From Alphaproteobacteria bacterium MarineAlpha9_Bin3 (GTDB lineage: Bacteria > Pseudomonadota > Alphaproteobacteria > TMED109), in NCBI GenBank assembly GCA_002937655.1, contig PTKH01000009.1:1-42955 (forward strand): a stretch of DNA of 42,955 bases, written 5' to 3'. Below, piece by piece: positions 34,078 through 42,862 of the stretch; positions within the stretch are counted from its first letter, which is position 1; every line of letters begins with the position of its first letter. A model generated the notes under the pieces. That model was not told where the DNA came from. It saw nothing but the letters and a program-made list of their open reading frames with translations, and did no database searches. The position numbers and the translations under genes are program-made.

Positions 34078-35685
34078 ATGGATATATTTTTTAAAAACAG
34101 TTGGGCATATGCATCTGTTATACTTAGTTTAATAGTAATTCTTCCAATTCTAATTATTTTCTTTTTTCTTTTTTATTCTGGTAATGATACTTGGATGCAC
34201 TTAAAGGAAACGGTATTAGCTTCTTATGCTATTAATTCTTTCATTTTATTAATATTTTCAGGTATAGGGACATTATTATTAGGAACAGTAACTGCATGGA
34301 TTGTTGTCATGTATATATTCCCACTTAAAAAATATTTAGAATGGTTGCTGGTTTTACCTTTAGCAATTCCATCATATGCTTTAGCATATGTATATTCAGA
34401 TTTATTAGATTATGGTGGTTTTCTAACGATATTATTTTCATTAATAATGTTTACAGAAATTAATACTATTAATTTTTATTCAATTTATGGAGCTATTTTT
34501 GTATTTATATTTAGTTTATACCCGTATGTTTATCTTTTAGCGAGGCAAGCTTTTATAGCGCAGTCTGGAACATATATTGAAGTTGCTAAAGTATCAGGAC
34601 TTAATATATTTTCGGTATTTTATAAAGTTGCAATACCATTAGCAAGGCCAGCTCTTATTGGAGGGGTTATTCTTGTAATAATGGAAACATTGGCCGATTT
34701 TGGTGTTGCAGATTATTTAGGAATAGAAACTTTTACTAAAGGTATTTATAAAGCTTGGTTTAATTTAGGAGATATAGTATCGGCTGGTAAATTATCTATT
34801 ATTTTGCTTATTACAATATCCTTGATAATTTCATTAGAAAAAATTATGAGAGGTAAATCTGAATTTACTAATGATACTAGAATTTTTAGAAACTTTAAAT
34901 TTAAAAAACTTAATAAATTTCTAGGAATAATAGCTCTAATTATTTGTAGTATTCCAATATTTATAGGGTTTATTATACCTTTTATTACGCTAGTTAATTG
35001 GTCATTAAATAGTATTGATAATGTTAATATATATAATTTTTTAAATTTAGTTTTATCCTCTTTTACTTTAGCCTTCATAGCATCAATTATATGTATAGTG
35101 TTCGCTATAATAATTGTTTATGGAGTGAGAACTAATGAAAAAATTGCTAGCCCTTTTGCTAGATTAGCTAGTTTAGGATATTCCATACCAGGAGCAGTTG
35201 CAGCAGTTGGAGTTCTAATTCCTTTAGCTTGGTTGGATAATTTTATTAATGGTATTTCATTAATGTATTTTAATACCTCTTTAGGATTAATATTAACGGG
35301 ATCGTGGTTTGCATTATTATTTGCATACCTAGTTAGGTTTTTAGCTTTATCAATGAACTCTGTAGAAAGTTCTTTTATAAAGATACCAAAATCATTAGAT
35401 TATGTTGCTAAAGTATTAGGTTCTTCAGATAGTAAGATATTAACTAAGGTAAATGCTAGAATTGGTTTTGGAGGTATATCATTAGGTTTATTAATAGTAT
35501 TTGTTGACGTGCTTAAAGAATTGCCAGCAACAATGATATTAAGACCATTTGGCTTAAATACTTTAGCTGTAAAGGCCCATGAATACGCTATAGATGAAAG
35601 ATTAGGAGATGCTTCTATTCCATTACTTGCAATTATAGTGGTTTGTCTTTTACCTTTATTTATATTAGCTAAAGGCATTAAATAA
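34078..35685 (+). CDS. fbpB: Iron ABC transporter permease
   Basis: 535 residues with two tandem permease halves, about twelve membrane helices in all, as in FbpB/SfuB. Cytoplasmic EAA-type loops contact the ATPase: EVAKVSGLNIFSVFYKVAIPLARPA (first half, about 165-190) and a corresponding KVLGSSDSKILTKVNARI loop in the second half (about 445-463). The second-half loop is somewhat divergent. It lies 46 nt after the binding protein and 26 nt before the ATPase, with no strong ribosome site at its ATG. Confidence 0.92.
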   Translation: MDIFFKNSWAYASVILSLIVILPILIIFFFLFYSGNDTWMHLKETVLASYAINSFILLIFSGIGTLLLGTVTAWIVVMYIFPLKKYLEWLLVLPLAIPSYALAYVYSDLLDYGGFLTILFSLIMFTEINTINFYSIYGAIFVFIFSLYPYVYLLARQAFIAQSGTYIEVAKVSGLNIFSVFYKVAIPLARPALIGGVILVIMETLADFGVADYLGIETFTKGIYKAWFNLGDIVSAGKLSIILLITISLIISLEKIMRGKSEFTNDTRIFRNFKFKKLNKFLGIIALIICSIPIFIGFIIPFITLVNWSLNSIDNVNIYNFLNLVLSSFTLAFIASIICIVFAIIIVYGVRTNEKIASPFARLASLGYSIPGAVAAVGVLIPLAWLDNFINGISLMYFNTSLGLILTGSWFALLFAYLVRFLALSMNSVESSFIKIPKSLDYVAKVLGSSDSKILTKVNARIGFGGISLGLLIVFVDVLKELPATMILRPFGLNTLAVKAHEYAIDERLGDASIPLLAIIVVCLLPLFILAKGIK

Positions 35686-35711
35686 TATTAAAAAGTAATG
35701 TAGAAATAAAT

Positions 35712-36743
35712 ATGAAAAATAACTTAAAAATAACTAATTTATCTCATAAGTATAAAAATGGAAAATCTATTAATAATTTTAATTTAGAAATAAATTCTAA
35801 TGAAGTAGTGTGTATTTTGGGACCTAGTGGTTCTGGCAAAACAACTTTATTAAGACTTATTGCTGGTTTTGAAGATCCAATTAATGGAGAAATTAAAGTT
35901 GGTAATAACGTTGTATTTGGAAGCAAATACGTTCCAACTGAAAAAAGAGCAATAGGTATGTTGTTTCAGGATATAGCATTATTTCCTCATTTATCTGTGA
36001 AAGATAATATAGGTTTTTCCTTAACTAAAAATAATAAATATATTTCTACTATAAAAAAATTATTAAAAAAAATAGGTTTAGAAGGGTATGAGGATAGATT
36101 TAGTAGTTCGATGTCTGGGGGAGAACAACAAAGAATTGCATTAGCAAGAGCTCTTGCAAATAAGCCTAATGTAATGTTGTTAGATGAGCCATTTGGTTCA
36201 TTGGATAGTTCTTCAAAATATGATATTGCACTTGATATAATAAAAATTTTAAAAAAATCAAAAACTCCAACTATTATGGTTTCTCATGACCCACAAGAGG
36301 CTATGAGATTAGCTGATAGAATAATAGTAATGTTAGATGGGTATATAATAGATCAAGGAACACCGGAGGATTTATATGCTAACTCTAGGCATCCTTTTTC
36401 TGCTAAATTAATTGGTCCAACCTCAAGTTTCATATTTAAAGCAAGAAATGGAATTTTATATACTCCATTTGGAAAAATTAATGTTAGTTCAAGTAAAGGT
36501 ATTTCTTATGAGGTAATTATTAGACCAGAAGCATTTACTTTTTCAAAAAATAGTAAGAAAGCTTTTACTATAAAAATACTTAAATATAAGTATTTGGGTC
36601 TTTTAACAGAATTAGAAATTTCTGCTCATAAAGGAAATAAGACTACAAAATTTTTTATTTTTTCAAATATTTTAGATAAAGTATTACCAAATAAAAAATT
36701 AATATTTAATAAAGAATGGGCTTTTGTGTTTCCTATTAAATAA
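35712..36743 (+). CDS. fbpC: Iron ABC transporter ATP-binding protein
   Basis: 343 residues. Energises ferric-iron uptake. Walker A GPSGSGKTT (about 37-45), Q-loop LFQDIALFPHL, signature MSGGEQQRIALARAL (about 136-150), Walker B VMLLDEPFGSLD (about 155-166) and switch His in MVSHDPQEA are all intact. The remaining C-terminal third resembles the TOBE regulatory region of CUT1/FbpC ATPases. It ends the three-gene iron operon; tatA starts 60 nt later. Confidence 0.93.
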   Translation: MKNNLKITNLSHKYKNGKSINNFNLEINSNEVVCILGPSGSGKTTLLRLIAGFEDPINGEIKVGNNVVFGSKYVPTEKRAIGMLFQDIALFPHLSVKDNIGFSLTKNNKYISTIKKLLKKIGLEGYEDRFSSSMSGGEQQRIALARALANKPNVMLLDEPFGSLDSSSKYDIALDIIKILKKSKTPTIMVSHDPQEAMRLADRIIVMLDGYIIDQGTPEDLYANSRHPFSAKLIGPTSSFIFKARNGILYTPFGKINVSSSKGISYEVIIRPEAFTFSKNSKKAFTIKILKYKYLGLLTELEISAHKGNKTTKFFIFSNILDKVLPNKKLIFNKEWAFVFPIK

Positions 36744-36803
36744 ATAAGGTATATAAATAATATAATATAGCTTATATCAAATTGATTAAATGGAGGAATT
36801 TTT

Positions 36804-37022
36804 ATGAGTATTGGAATTTGGCAGATTGTTTTAATCTTAGCAATTGTATTAATTTTGTTTGGCGCAGGAAAATTACCACGTGTAATGGGTGACGTTGCAA
36901 AAGGAATTAAAAATTTTAAAACTGGTATGAAAGAAGAAGAAGATTTGGAAGAATCTAACAATAATGAAACAGTATCAGTTTCAAAAGAAAAAGATAATAC
37001 AAAAGACTCTAAAACTAGTTAA
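36804..37022 (+). CDS. tatA: Sec-independent translocase subunit TatA
   Basis: 72 residues. One N-terminal membrane helix (IWQIVLILAIVLILFGAGKLP) with the conserved FGAGKLP hinge, then the amphipathic GDVAKGIKNFKTGMKEEED helix and a charged tail. Forms the protein-conducting oligomer for folded twin-arginine substrates. A strong GGAGG lies upstream of the ATG. It is followed by tatB and tatC, completing the translocase in one operon. Confidence 0.96.
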   Translation: MSIGIWQIVLILAIVLILFGAGKLPRVMGDVAKGIKNFKTGMKEEEDLEESNNNETVSVSKEKDNTKDSKTS

Positions 37023-37053
37023 TTTTATTTGCTAGGTCTAAGAGGGGACTAAC

Positions 37054-37503
37054 ATGCTTGATATAGGTTGGACGGAAATATTAGTTATAACCGTCGTCGC
37101 ATTATTTATAGTTGGGCCAAAGGATATTCCTAAGGCGTTGAGAACTATTGGTATTTGGATAGGAAAGTTAAAATCTTTATCCCGCGAATTTCAAAATACT
37201 GTTGAAGATGCTGTAAGAGATTCTGAATTAGATGAAGTAAAAAAACAAATAGAGTCAGCAAAAAATAATTTTAAAAAAGATATGACTGAAACTATAGACT
37301 CTGAAGGAGAGCTTACAGAAATGCTTCGTGGAGTGGATGTTGTGGATAAAGATAAATCTCAAAAAAACTCTGCTTGGCCTATTCCTTTAAATAAAAAGGA
37401 AGAGTTAGAAGATAATAATATTCAGAAAAAAGATATAGATAATAAAAACGATAATGTTAAAGAAGTAGATAATAATTTAGATAAAGATAGTTCAACAACT
37501 TAA
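37054..37503 (+). CDS. tatB: Sec-independent translocase subunit TatB
   Basis: 149 residues. An N-terminal membrane helix follows MLDIGWTEIL, with the TatB-specific VGPKDIPKALRTIG hinge and amphipathic helix, and then a long charged tail rich in Lys, Asp and Asn. TatB and TatC form the receptor that binds twin-arginine signal peptides. GAGGGG precedes the ATG. The tail is low-complexity and probably disordered. Confidence 0.95.
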   Translation: MLDIGWTEILVITVVALFIVGPKDIPKALRTIGIWIGKLKSLSREFQNTVEDAVRDSELDEVKKQIESAKNNFKKDMTETIDSEGELTEMLRGVDVVDKDKSQKNSAWPIPLNKKEELEDNNIQKKDIDNKNDNVKEVDNNLDKDSSTT

Positions 37504-37520
37504 TAGTTCTAAGATTTAAT

Positions 37521-38423
37521 ATGACCAATAACATAGATGATGATAGTGTAGAAAATTCAAAAGCTCCCTTAGTGTCTCATTTAATAGAGTTAAGAGATAG
37601 GCTAAAATGGGCTGTTATAGCTTTTTTTATAGCATTTTTAATTTCCTATTTTTTTGCTGATTACATATATGGTTTTTTAGTTAAGCCCTTAAAGCTTACT
37701 TATCAGGATATGGGATATGAAAATCCTAGAATGATTTATACAGGACTAACCGAAGCATTTTTTACATATTTAAAGGTTTCTTTCTATACAGCATTATTTA
37801 TTTCTTTTCCTGTAATAGCATCACAAATATATAAATTTGCTGCACCTGGTTTATATAAAAATGAAAGGAAAGCCTTCTATCCATTTTTAATCGCTACTCC
37901 TCTTCTTTTTGCATTAGGAGCAGCCTTAGTTTATTATTTCATATTTCCTTTAGCTTGGAAATTTTTTTTAGGCTTTCAAACTTCGGGATTAGAAACAGGT
38001 TTAGCTATAGAACTGGAAGCTAAAGTTAATGAATATTTATCTCTAGTTTTAAAATTAATGTTTGCTTTTGGTTTAGCATTCCAATTACCTGTAGCTGTTT
38101 CTTTATTAGCTAGAGCTGGATTAGTTACCTCTAAAGGTATGCGAGATAAAAGAAAGTACGCATTTGTAGGAGCTTTTGCTACGGCTGCTATTCTAACACC
38201 TCCTGATTTAATTAGTCAGGTTGGTCTAGGTGTTCCCATTATTATACTATATGAAATTTCCATAAGATTAGCTTATATAATGGAGAAAAAAAGAAATGAT
38301 ACTGAAGTAGATAATTCTACTGACCCAGATGATAATGATAGTTCAAGTAATGTTGGAAATGCTAAAGAAAAAAAAATAGATGATATAGACGATATTCCTG
38401 AAACTGATTTTACTGAAGATTAA
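37521..38423 (+). CDS. tatC: Sec-independent translocase subunit TatC
   Basis: 300 residues with six membrane helices. The signature SHLIELRDRLKW is at about 19-31, followed by the FTYLKVSFY and PLLFALGAALVYYFIFPLAW blocks. The conserved SLLARAGLV region and ATAAILTPPDLISQ segment near 220 are also typical. It binds the twin-arginine signal. The C-terminal 40 residues are strongly acidic (DDNDSSSNVGN and following), longer than the E. coli tail. serS starts 10 nt later. Confidence 0.97.
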   Translation: MTNNIDDDSVENSKAPLVSHLIELRDRLKWAVIAFFIAFLISYFFADYIYGFLVKPLKLTYQDMGYENPRMIYTGLTEAFFTYLKVSFYTALFISFPVIASQIYKFAAPGLYKNERKAFYPFLIATPLLFALGAALVYYFIFPLAWKFFLGFQTSGLETGLAIELEAKVNEYLSLVLKLMFAFGLAFQLPVAVSLLARAGLVTSKGMRDKRKYAFVGAFATAAILTPPDLISQVGLGVPIIILYEISIRLAYIMEKKRNDTEVDNSTDPDDNDSSSNVGNAKEKKIDDIDDIPETDFTED

Positions 38424-38433
38424 GGACACTATA

Positions 38434-39708
38434 ATGTACGACATTAAATGGATTAAAGATAATATTGATGACTTTGATAAAGCTATGAAGCAGAGAGGAG
38501 TATCTAGTATTTCAAAAACTGTAGTTAATTTATATGATGATTATGTTGATTTAATTGCAAAATTACACAAATTGCAAAATGCAAGAAATAATTTATCAAA
38601 AAATATTGGACTTAAAAAGTCTAAAGGTGAAGATGTATCAGAAGAAATAAAAGAGGTTGCAGATTTAAAACAGTCCATTTCTTCTTTTCAGAATAAAAGC
38701 AATTCCTTGCAAAACAAAATACAAAAGATGCTAGAAGTAGTTCCCAATTTACCTTCTGAGGATACTCCAGAGGGTATAAATGAAAATGATAATAAAGTAA
38801 TAAAAAAATATGGGGAAATTCCAAATTTCGACTTTAAACCTTTACCGCATGACGATTTAGGTTTTAATTTAGGTATGATGGATTTTAACAAAGCTGCTGA
38901 AATGTCAGGATCACGATTTGTAATTTTAAAAGATAAATTGGCATTACTTGAAAGAGCGCTTTCAAACTTTATGTTAAATACTCATACCCAAAACCATAAT
39001 TATATTGAGGTTAATCCGCCTTCATTAGTTAAAGATAATGCTCTGTATGGAACAGGCCAATTACCTAAATTTGATGAAGACTTGTTTCAAACTTCAACAG
39101 GTCATTGGCTTATTCCAACATCGGAAGTGCCTCTTACTAATATAGTTGCTAATGAAATAGTTAATCAAGATAATTTACCTTTAAGATATACTGCATTAAC
39201 AAGCTGTTTTCGGTCTGAAGCTGGTTCAGCTGGTCAAGATACAAAAGGAATGATAAGATTACATGAATTTAAGAAAGTAGAATTAGTTTCTATAGTTAAA
39301 GCTAGTGATTCAAATAATGAGCATGAAAGAATGTTAACATGCGCTGAAGAAATTCTTATTAAATTGAAATTGCCTTATAGAACTGTAATACTTTGTGCTG
39401 GAGATCTTGGTTTTTCTGCATCCAAAACCTATGATATTGAAGTATGGCTTCCTTCACAGAATAAGTACAGAGAAATATCTAGTATTTCAAATTGTAAAGA
39501 TTTTCAAGCAAGAAGAATGAAATCAAGAATGAGAAGTGATGAAAAAAATATTGAGTCCTTACATACATTGAATGGCTCAGGGGTAGCTGTAGGAAGGGCA
39601 TTATTAGCAATTTTAGAAAATTATCAAAATAAAGATGGAAGTATTAATGTACCTATAGTTTTGCAACCTTATATGAATGGCTTAACTAAAATTAGTATTA
39701 ATGATTAG
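38434..39708 (+). CDS. serS: Seryl-tRNA synthetase
   Basis: 424 residues. Class II synthetase charging tRNA-Ser, with the N-terminal coiled-coil tRNA-binding arm (about 30-105) and catalytic core. Motif 2 lies in TSCFRSEAGSAGQDTKGMIRLHEF (shown here only as positions about 261-284) and motif 3 in GSGVAVGRALLAILENYQ (about 380-397). Neighbour spacing is tight: 10 nt after tatC, and an 8-nt overlap with surE at the 3' end. Confidence 0.97.
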   Translation: MYDIKWIKDNIDDFDKAMKQRGVSSISKTVVNLYDDYVDLIAKLHKLQNARNNLSKNIGLKKSKGEDVSEEIKEVADLKQSISSFQNKSNSLQNKIQKMLEVVPNLPSEDTPEGINENDNKVIKKYGEIPNFDFKPLPHDDLGFNLGMMDFNKAAEMSGSRFVILKDKLALLERALSNFMLNTHTQNHNYIEVNPPSLVKDNALYGTGQLPKFDEDLFQTSTGHWLIPTSEVPLTNIVANEIVNQDNLPLRYTALTSCFRSEAGSAGQDTKGMIRLHEFKKVELVSIVKASDSNNEHERMLTCAEEILIKLKLPYRTVILCAGDLGFSASKTYDIEVWLPSQNKYREISSISNCKDFQARRMKSRMRSDEKNIESLHTLNGSGVAVGRALLAILENYQNKDGSINVPIVLQPYMNGLTKISIND

Positions 39709-40489
39709 TATGAAAAAAAACCCATTAATATTTATTACGAATGATGATGGTCCAGATACAAAAGGTCTAGAAACTCTTATAACTATTGTTCGAGAAATAA
39801 CAAATAAATATCTAGTAGTTATTCCAAAAGAAAATCGCTCTGGATATGGACATTCTATTACAATAACAAAACCAATAAGGTTAAATAAAATTAGTAGCAA
39901 TTTTTATCATTGTGACGGAACGCCAACAGACTGCGTAATGATTGGTATTTATGAGATACTAAAAAATAAAAAACCTGATTTATTAATTTCTGGAATTAAT
40001 ATGGGGGAAAATTTAGCTAATGATATAACTTATTCAGGTACAGTATGTGCTGCTTTAGAGGGTGGATTAAGAAATATTAAGTCTATGGCTTTATCAAAAA
40101 TATTACCAAAAAATAGTTCTATAGATGATTGGTCTTCAATAGATGTGTACTTAAAAAGTATTATTTTGAGTATTTTAAATAATAAAATTAATAAAAAGCA
40201 TTTTTTTAATGTAAATTTTCCTAATATTAATCATAAAAAAATTATTGATATTAAAATTACTAAGCTATCTAATAGAAAACCTATGGGTAAATTTTTATCA
40301 AAAAAAGATGCAAAAAATATTCCTTATTTTTGGTTAACAACGGATAGATATTCTCCTAATATTCATGAAAAAGATACTGATATATGGGCAATAAAGAATA
40401 AATTTATATCAATAAGTCCATTGAATACAAGTATGACAGAAATAAAAGATTTAAACTTTTATAAGGAACAATTTGACAAAAATAAATGA
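39701..40489 (+). CDS. surE: 5'-nucleotidase SurE
   Basis: 262 residues. Metal-dependent phosphatase acting on nucleoside monophosphates. Metal site NDDGPDTKG near the N terminus (about 14-22), the NRSGYGHSIT loop (about 46-55) and SGINMGENLANDITYSGTV (about 96-114) are family hallmarks. The ATG at 39701 overlaps the serS stop by 8 nt; an in-frame ATG at 39710 just after that stop is equally plausible and shortens the protein by three residues. The start of pcm overlaps its end by 17 nt. The surE-pcm-nlpD order is conserved. Confidence 0.95.
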   Translation: MISMKKNPLIFITNDDGPDTKGLETLITIVREITNKYLVVIPKENRSGYGHSITITKPIRLNKISSNFYHCDGTPTDCVMIGIYEILKNKKPDLLISGINMGENLANDITYSGTVCAALEGGLRNIKSMALSKILPKNSSIDDWSSIDVYLKSIILSILNNKINKKHFFNVNFPNINHKKIIDIKITKLSNRKPMGKFLSKKDAKNIPYFWLTTDRYSPNIHEKDTDIWAIKNKFISISPLNTSMTEIKDLNFYKEQFDKNK

Positions 40490-41108
40490 TTTAGATGATA
40501 GAAATTTAATGATGCTTTTAGAATTAAGGCAGAGAGGTATATTAGATGATAGAATATTTAATGCTATAACTTCCCTATCAAAAAATATATTTTTACCTGA
40601 TAATTTAAAAGGTTTTTCTAATGAAGATTTAGATTTAAAAATCTTCTCAAATGTTATCGCTTCAAAAACTAGTGATATTGCCAAAATGATATTTTTGGGT
40701 TTGTCAAAAAATAGTAATACTAGAAATGTTCTAGAAATAGGAACAGGATCTGGTTGGCAAACAGCTTTGCTCTCAAAAATATATAAACGAGTTTATACAA
40801 TTGAAATTAATAAACAAGCATATCTGTTTTCTAGCAAAATTTTGAAAAATATTTCTAATAAAATTTCATTTAAATATGGAGACGGTAAGAAAGGATGGCT
40901 TGAAGCAGCTCCATTTGATGCTATTTATATTGATTGTGAAGTAGTTGAGGAGCCAACGTATTTATATTCAAATTTAGTTGAAAAAGATGGTGTTATTATT
41001 TTAGTTAAAAATTATAATGGAAAACAGTTTTATACAAGTTATTCACCAAATGATAAAGATATATTATATAAATCATTATATGAAGTAAATAGGACTAAGT
41101 TAATATAA
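40473..41108 (+). CDS. pcm: Protein-L-isoaspartate O-methyltransferase
   Basis: 211 residues. Methylates isoaspartyl residues as the first step of protein repair. The SAM-binding loop LEIGTGSGWQTALL (about 87-100) is canonical. The region ahead of it (NVIASKTSDIAKM, about 60-72) lacks the usual ISQPY-type substrate motif, so activity is less certain than the name. The TTG start is supported by AAGGA (40463-40467) with 5-nt spacing and lies within the end of surE. nlpD follows after 11 nt; a distant PIMT paralogue sits by tolC. Confidence 0.85.
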   Translation: MTKINDLDDRNLMMLLELRQRGILDDRIFNAITSLSKNIFLPDNLKGFSNEDLDLKIFSNVIASKTSDIAKMIFLGLSKNSNTRNVLEIGTGSGWQTALLSKIYKRVYTIEINKQAYLFSSKILKNISNKISFKYGDGKKGWLEAAPFDAIYIDCEVVEEPTYLYSNLVEKDGVIILVKNYNGKQFYTSYSPNDKDILYKSLYEVNRTKLI

Positions 41109-41119
41109 ATGAAATTACT

Positions 41120-41998
41120 ATGAATAAAAAATTCTTAATTTTAATAAACTTTCTTATAATTATGACTGCTTGTACATCTTCTGACTATTTAGCGCCAGTC
41201 GTAAATAAAAATTATAATATAGACAAATCTATTACTAGTACGAGAATCATAACTGTATATGAGGGAGATAGTCTTTATTCAATTTCTAAAAGAGAAGGAG
41301 TATCTATTAGGTCAATTATCAAAGCTAATAAATTAGAGCCACCTTTTACACTTTACAAAGGTGAAAAAATCATAATTGCTGAACCAAAAGTACATATAGT
41401 AAAGAAAGGACATACTTTATATGATATAGCAAACTGTTTTAATGTTAGTATTTTAGATATAATGAAAATGAATCAATTACTTAAAAGTGATAAAATATAT
41501 GAAGGAGATAAATTATTTATTCCAATAACTCCAAATAATGTTAAAGCTAAATGTAGTAATATTAAAAAAACTATAGCTAATAATAATTTAAATAAGTCAA
41601 AAGAGGTTATAAACTCAAGTAAATATTCATATATGTGGCCTGTTAAAGGTAAGATTATTTCAAAATTTGGTTTATTGGCAAAGGGGTTGAGGAATGATGG
41701 AATAAATATTTCTGCAGATAAAGGTAAACCTGTATTAGCAGTAGAATCTGGAAAAATTGTTTATGCCGGCAATGAAATACAGGCATTTGGTAATTTAATA
41801 CTTATAAAACATTATAATAATAAAACATCAGCCTATGCTCATTTAGAAAAAATTAATGTTAAAAAAGGTGAATCTGTGAATAAGGGTCAAATTATAGCAT
41901 TAGTAGGAAATAGTGGGAAGGTATCTACGCCACAGCTTCATTTTGAAATAAGAGATAAGGATGGGCCTCTAGATCCATTAAAATATTTACCACAGTGA
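41120..41998 (+). CDS. nlpD: NlpD-like lipoprotein: two LysM plus degenerate LytM/M23
   Basis: 292 residues. A lipobox (IIMTAC, lipid Cys18) anchors it in the outer membrane. Two LysM modules follow (about 42-88 and 92-137), then a linker and a LytM/M23 domain (about 175-290). The zinc motif HxGxD is replaced by NDGIN, and HLH by QLH, so it is almost certainly not a working endopeptidase. E. coli NlpD has the same kind of loss and works by activating amidase AmiC at division. Position after surE and pcm supports the same role. rpoS, which follows nlpD in gammaproteobacteria, is absent here. Confidence 0.92.
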   Translation: MNKKFLILINFLIIMTACTSSDYLAPVVNKNYNIDKSITSTRIITVYEGDSLYSISKREGVSIRSIIKANKLEPPFTLYKGEKIIIAEPKVHIVKKGHTLYDIANCFNVSILDIMKMNQLLKSDKIYEGDKLFIPITPNNVKAKCSNIKKTIANNNLNKSKEVINSSKYSYMWPVKGKIISKFGLLAKGLRNDGINISADKGKPVLAVESGKIVYAGNEIQAFGNLILIKHYNNKTSAYAHLEKINVKKGESVNKGQIIALVGNSGKVSTPQLHFEIRDKDGPLDPLKYLPQ

Positions 41999-42862
41999 CT
42001 AAATTTTTATTTTCAATTTACCAGCTAAATCTTGAATAAATTGCCAGGCAACCCTTCCTGATCTAGACCCCCTAGTCACAGACCACTCTATAGCTAGTTT
42101 ATTTAGTTCTTCAATGGTAATTTTTAATTTTAGCTCCTCTGAATAACTTTTTACTATTTTTAAATAATCATCTTGAGAGCATTGGTAAAATCCGAGCCAA
42201 AGGCCAAATCTATCAGATAATGATATTTTTTCTTCTGCACTTTCAGATGGAGATATAGATGTAGAACTTTCATTTTCTATCATAGATCTTGGCATTAAAT
42301 GTCTTCGGTTAGAAGTTGCATAAAATAATATATTTTTTGATCTTTCCATTATTCCACCATCTAAAACAGTTTTTAGAGACTTATAGGAGGTTTCATTATT
42401 ATCAAATGATAAATCATCACAAAATATTATAAATTGATGATTTATTTGCTGTAAATCAGAAATTAATTTAGGAAGACTGTTAATGTCATCCCTATATATT
42501 TCTATTAGTATAAGGCGTTTATCAGTATTTTTATTACAAATTTCTTTATGTACAGACTTAATTATTGAGGATTTTCCCATACCGCGCGCGCCCCATAATA
42601 ATACATTGTTTGCAGAATATCCTTCTGAAAACTGAACAGTATTTTCTAAAAGTATCTTCTTTGTATGATCTATACCTTTTAATAAACTTAAATTTATTGC
42701 ATTTATATTATCAATTGGAATTAGCTGAAATCTGTCTGCATCCCACAAATAACCATTCGCTTTTGTAACAATTAATTTATTTTTCGATTTTGAGTTACTA
42801 ATTACCTCTAAAGCTTTTGTAGCTCTTTCTAATAATGGCAATATATTTTCATTAAAACTCAT
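41999..42862 (-). CDS. DUF815-family AAA-type ATPase
   Basis: 287 residues from the ATG at 42862, preceded by GGAAAG; a TTG at 42874 is an alternative. DUF815 P-loop ATPase of unknown function, widespread in proteobacteria. Walker A reads GARGMGKSS (about 90-98), Walker B-like IIFCDDLSF (about 145-153), and the C-terminal TRGSRSGRVAWQFIQDL block with preceding SDRFGLWLGF is characteristic. It faces nlpD with the two stop codons touching (TGA then CTA). The location after surE-pcm-nlpD is common in alphaproteobacteria. Confidence 0.93.
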   Translation of the reverse strand: MSFNENILPLLERATKALEVISNSKSKNKLIVTKANGYLWDADRFQLIPIDNINAINLSLLKGIDHTKKILLENTVQFSEGYSANNVLLWGARGMGKSSIIKSVHKEICNKNTDKRLILIEIYRDDINSLPKLISDLQQINHQFIIFCDDLSFDNNETSYKSLKTVLDGGIMERSKNILFYATSNRRHLMPRSMIENESSTSISPSESAEEKISLSDRFGLWLGFYQCSQDDYLKIVKSYSEELKLKITIEELNKLAIEWSVTRGSRSGRVAWQFIQDLAGKLKIKI

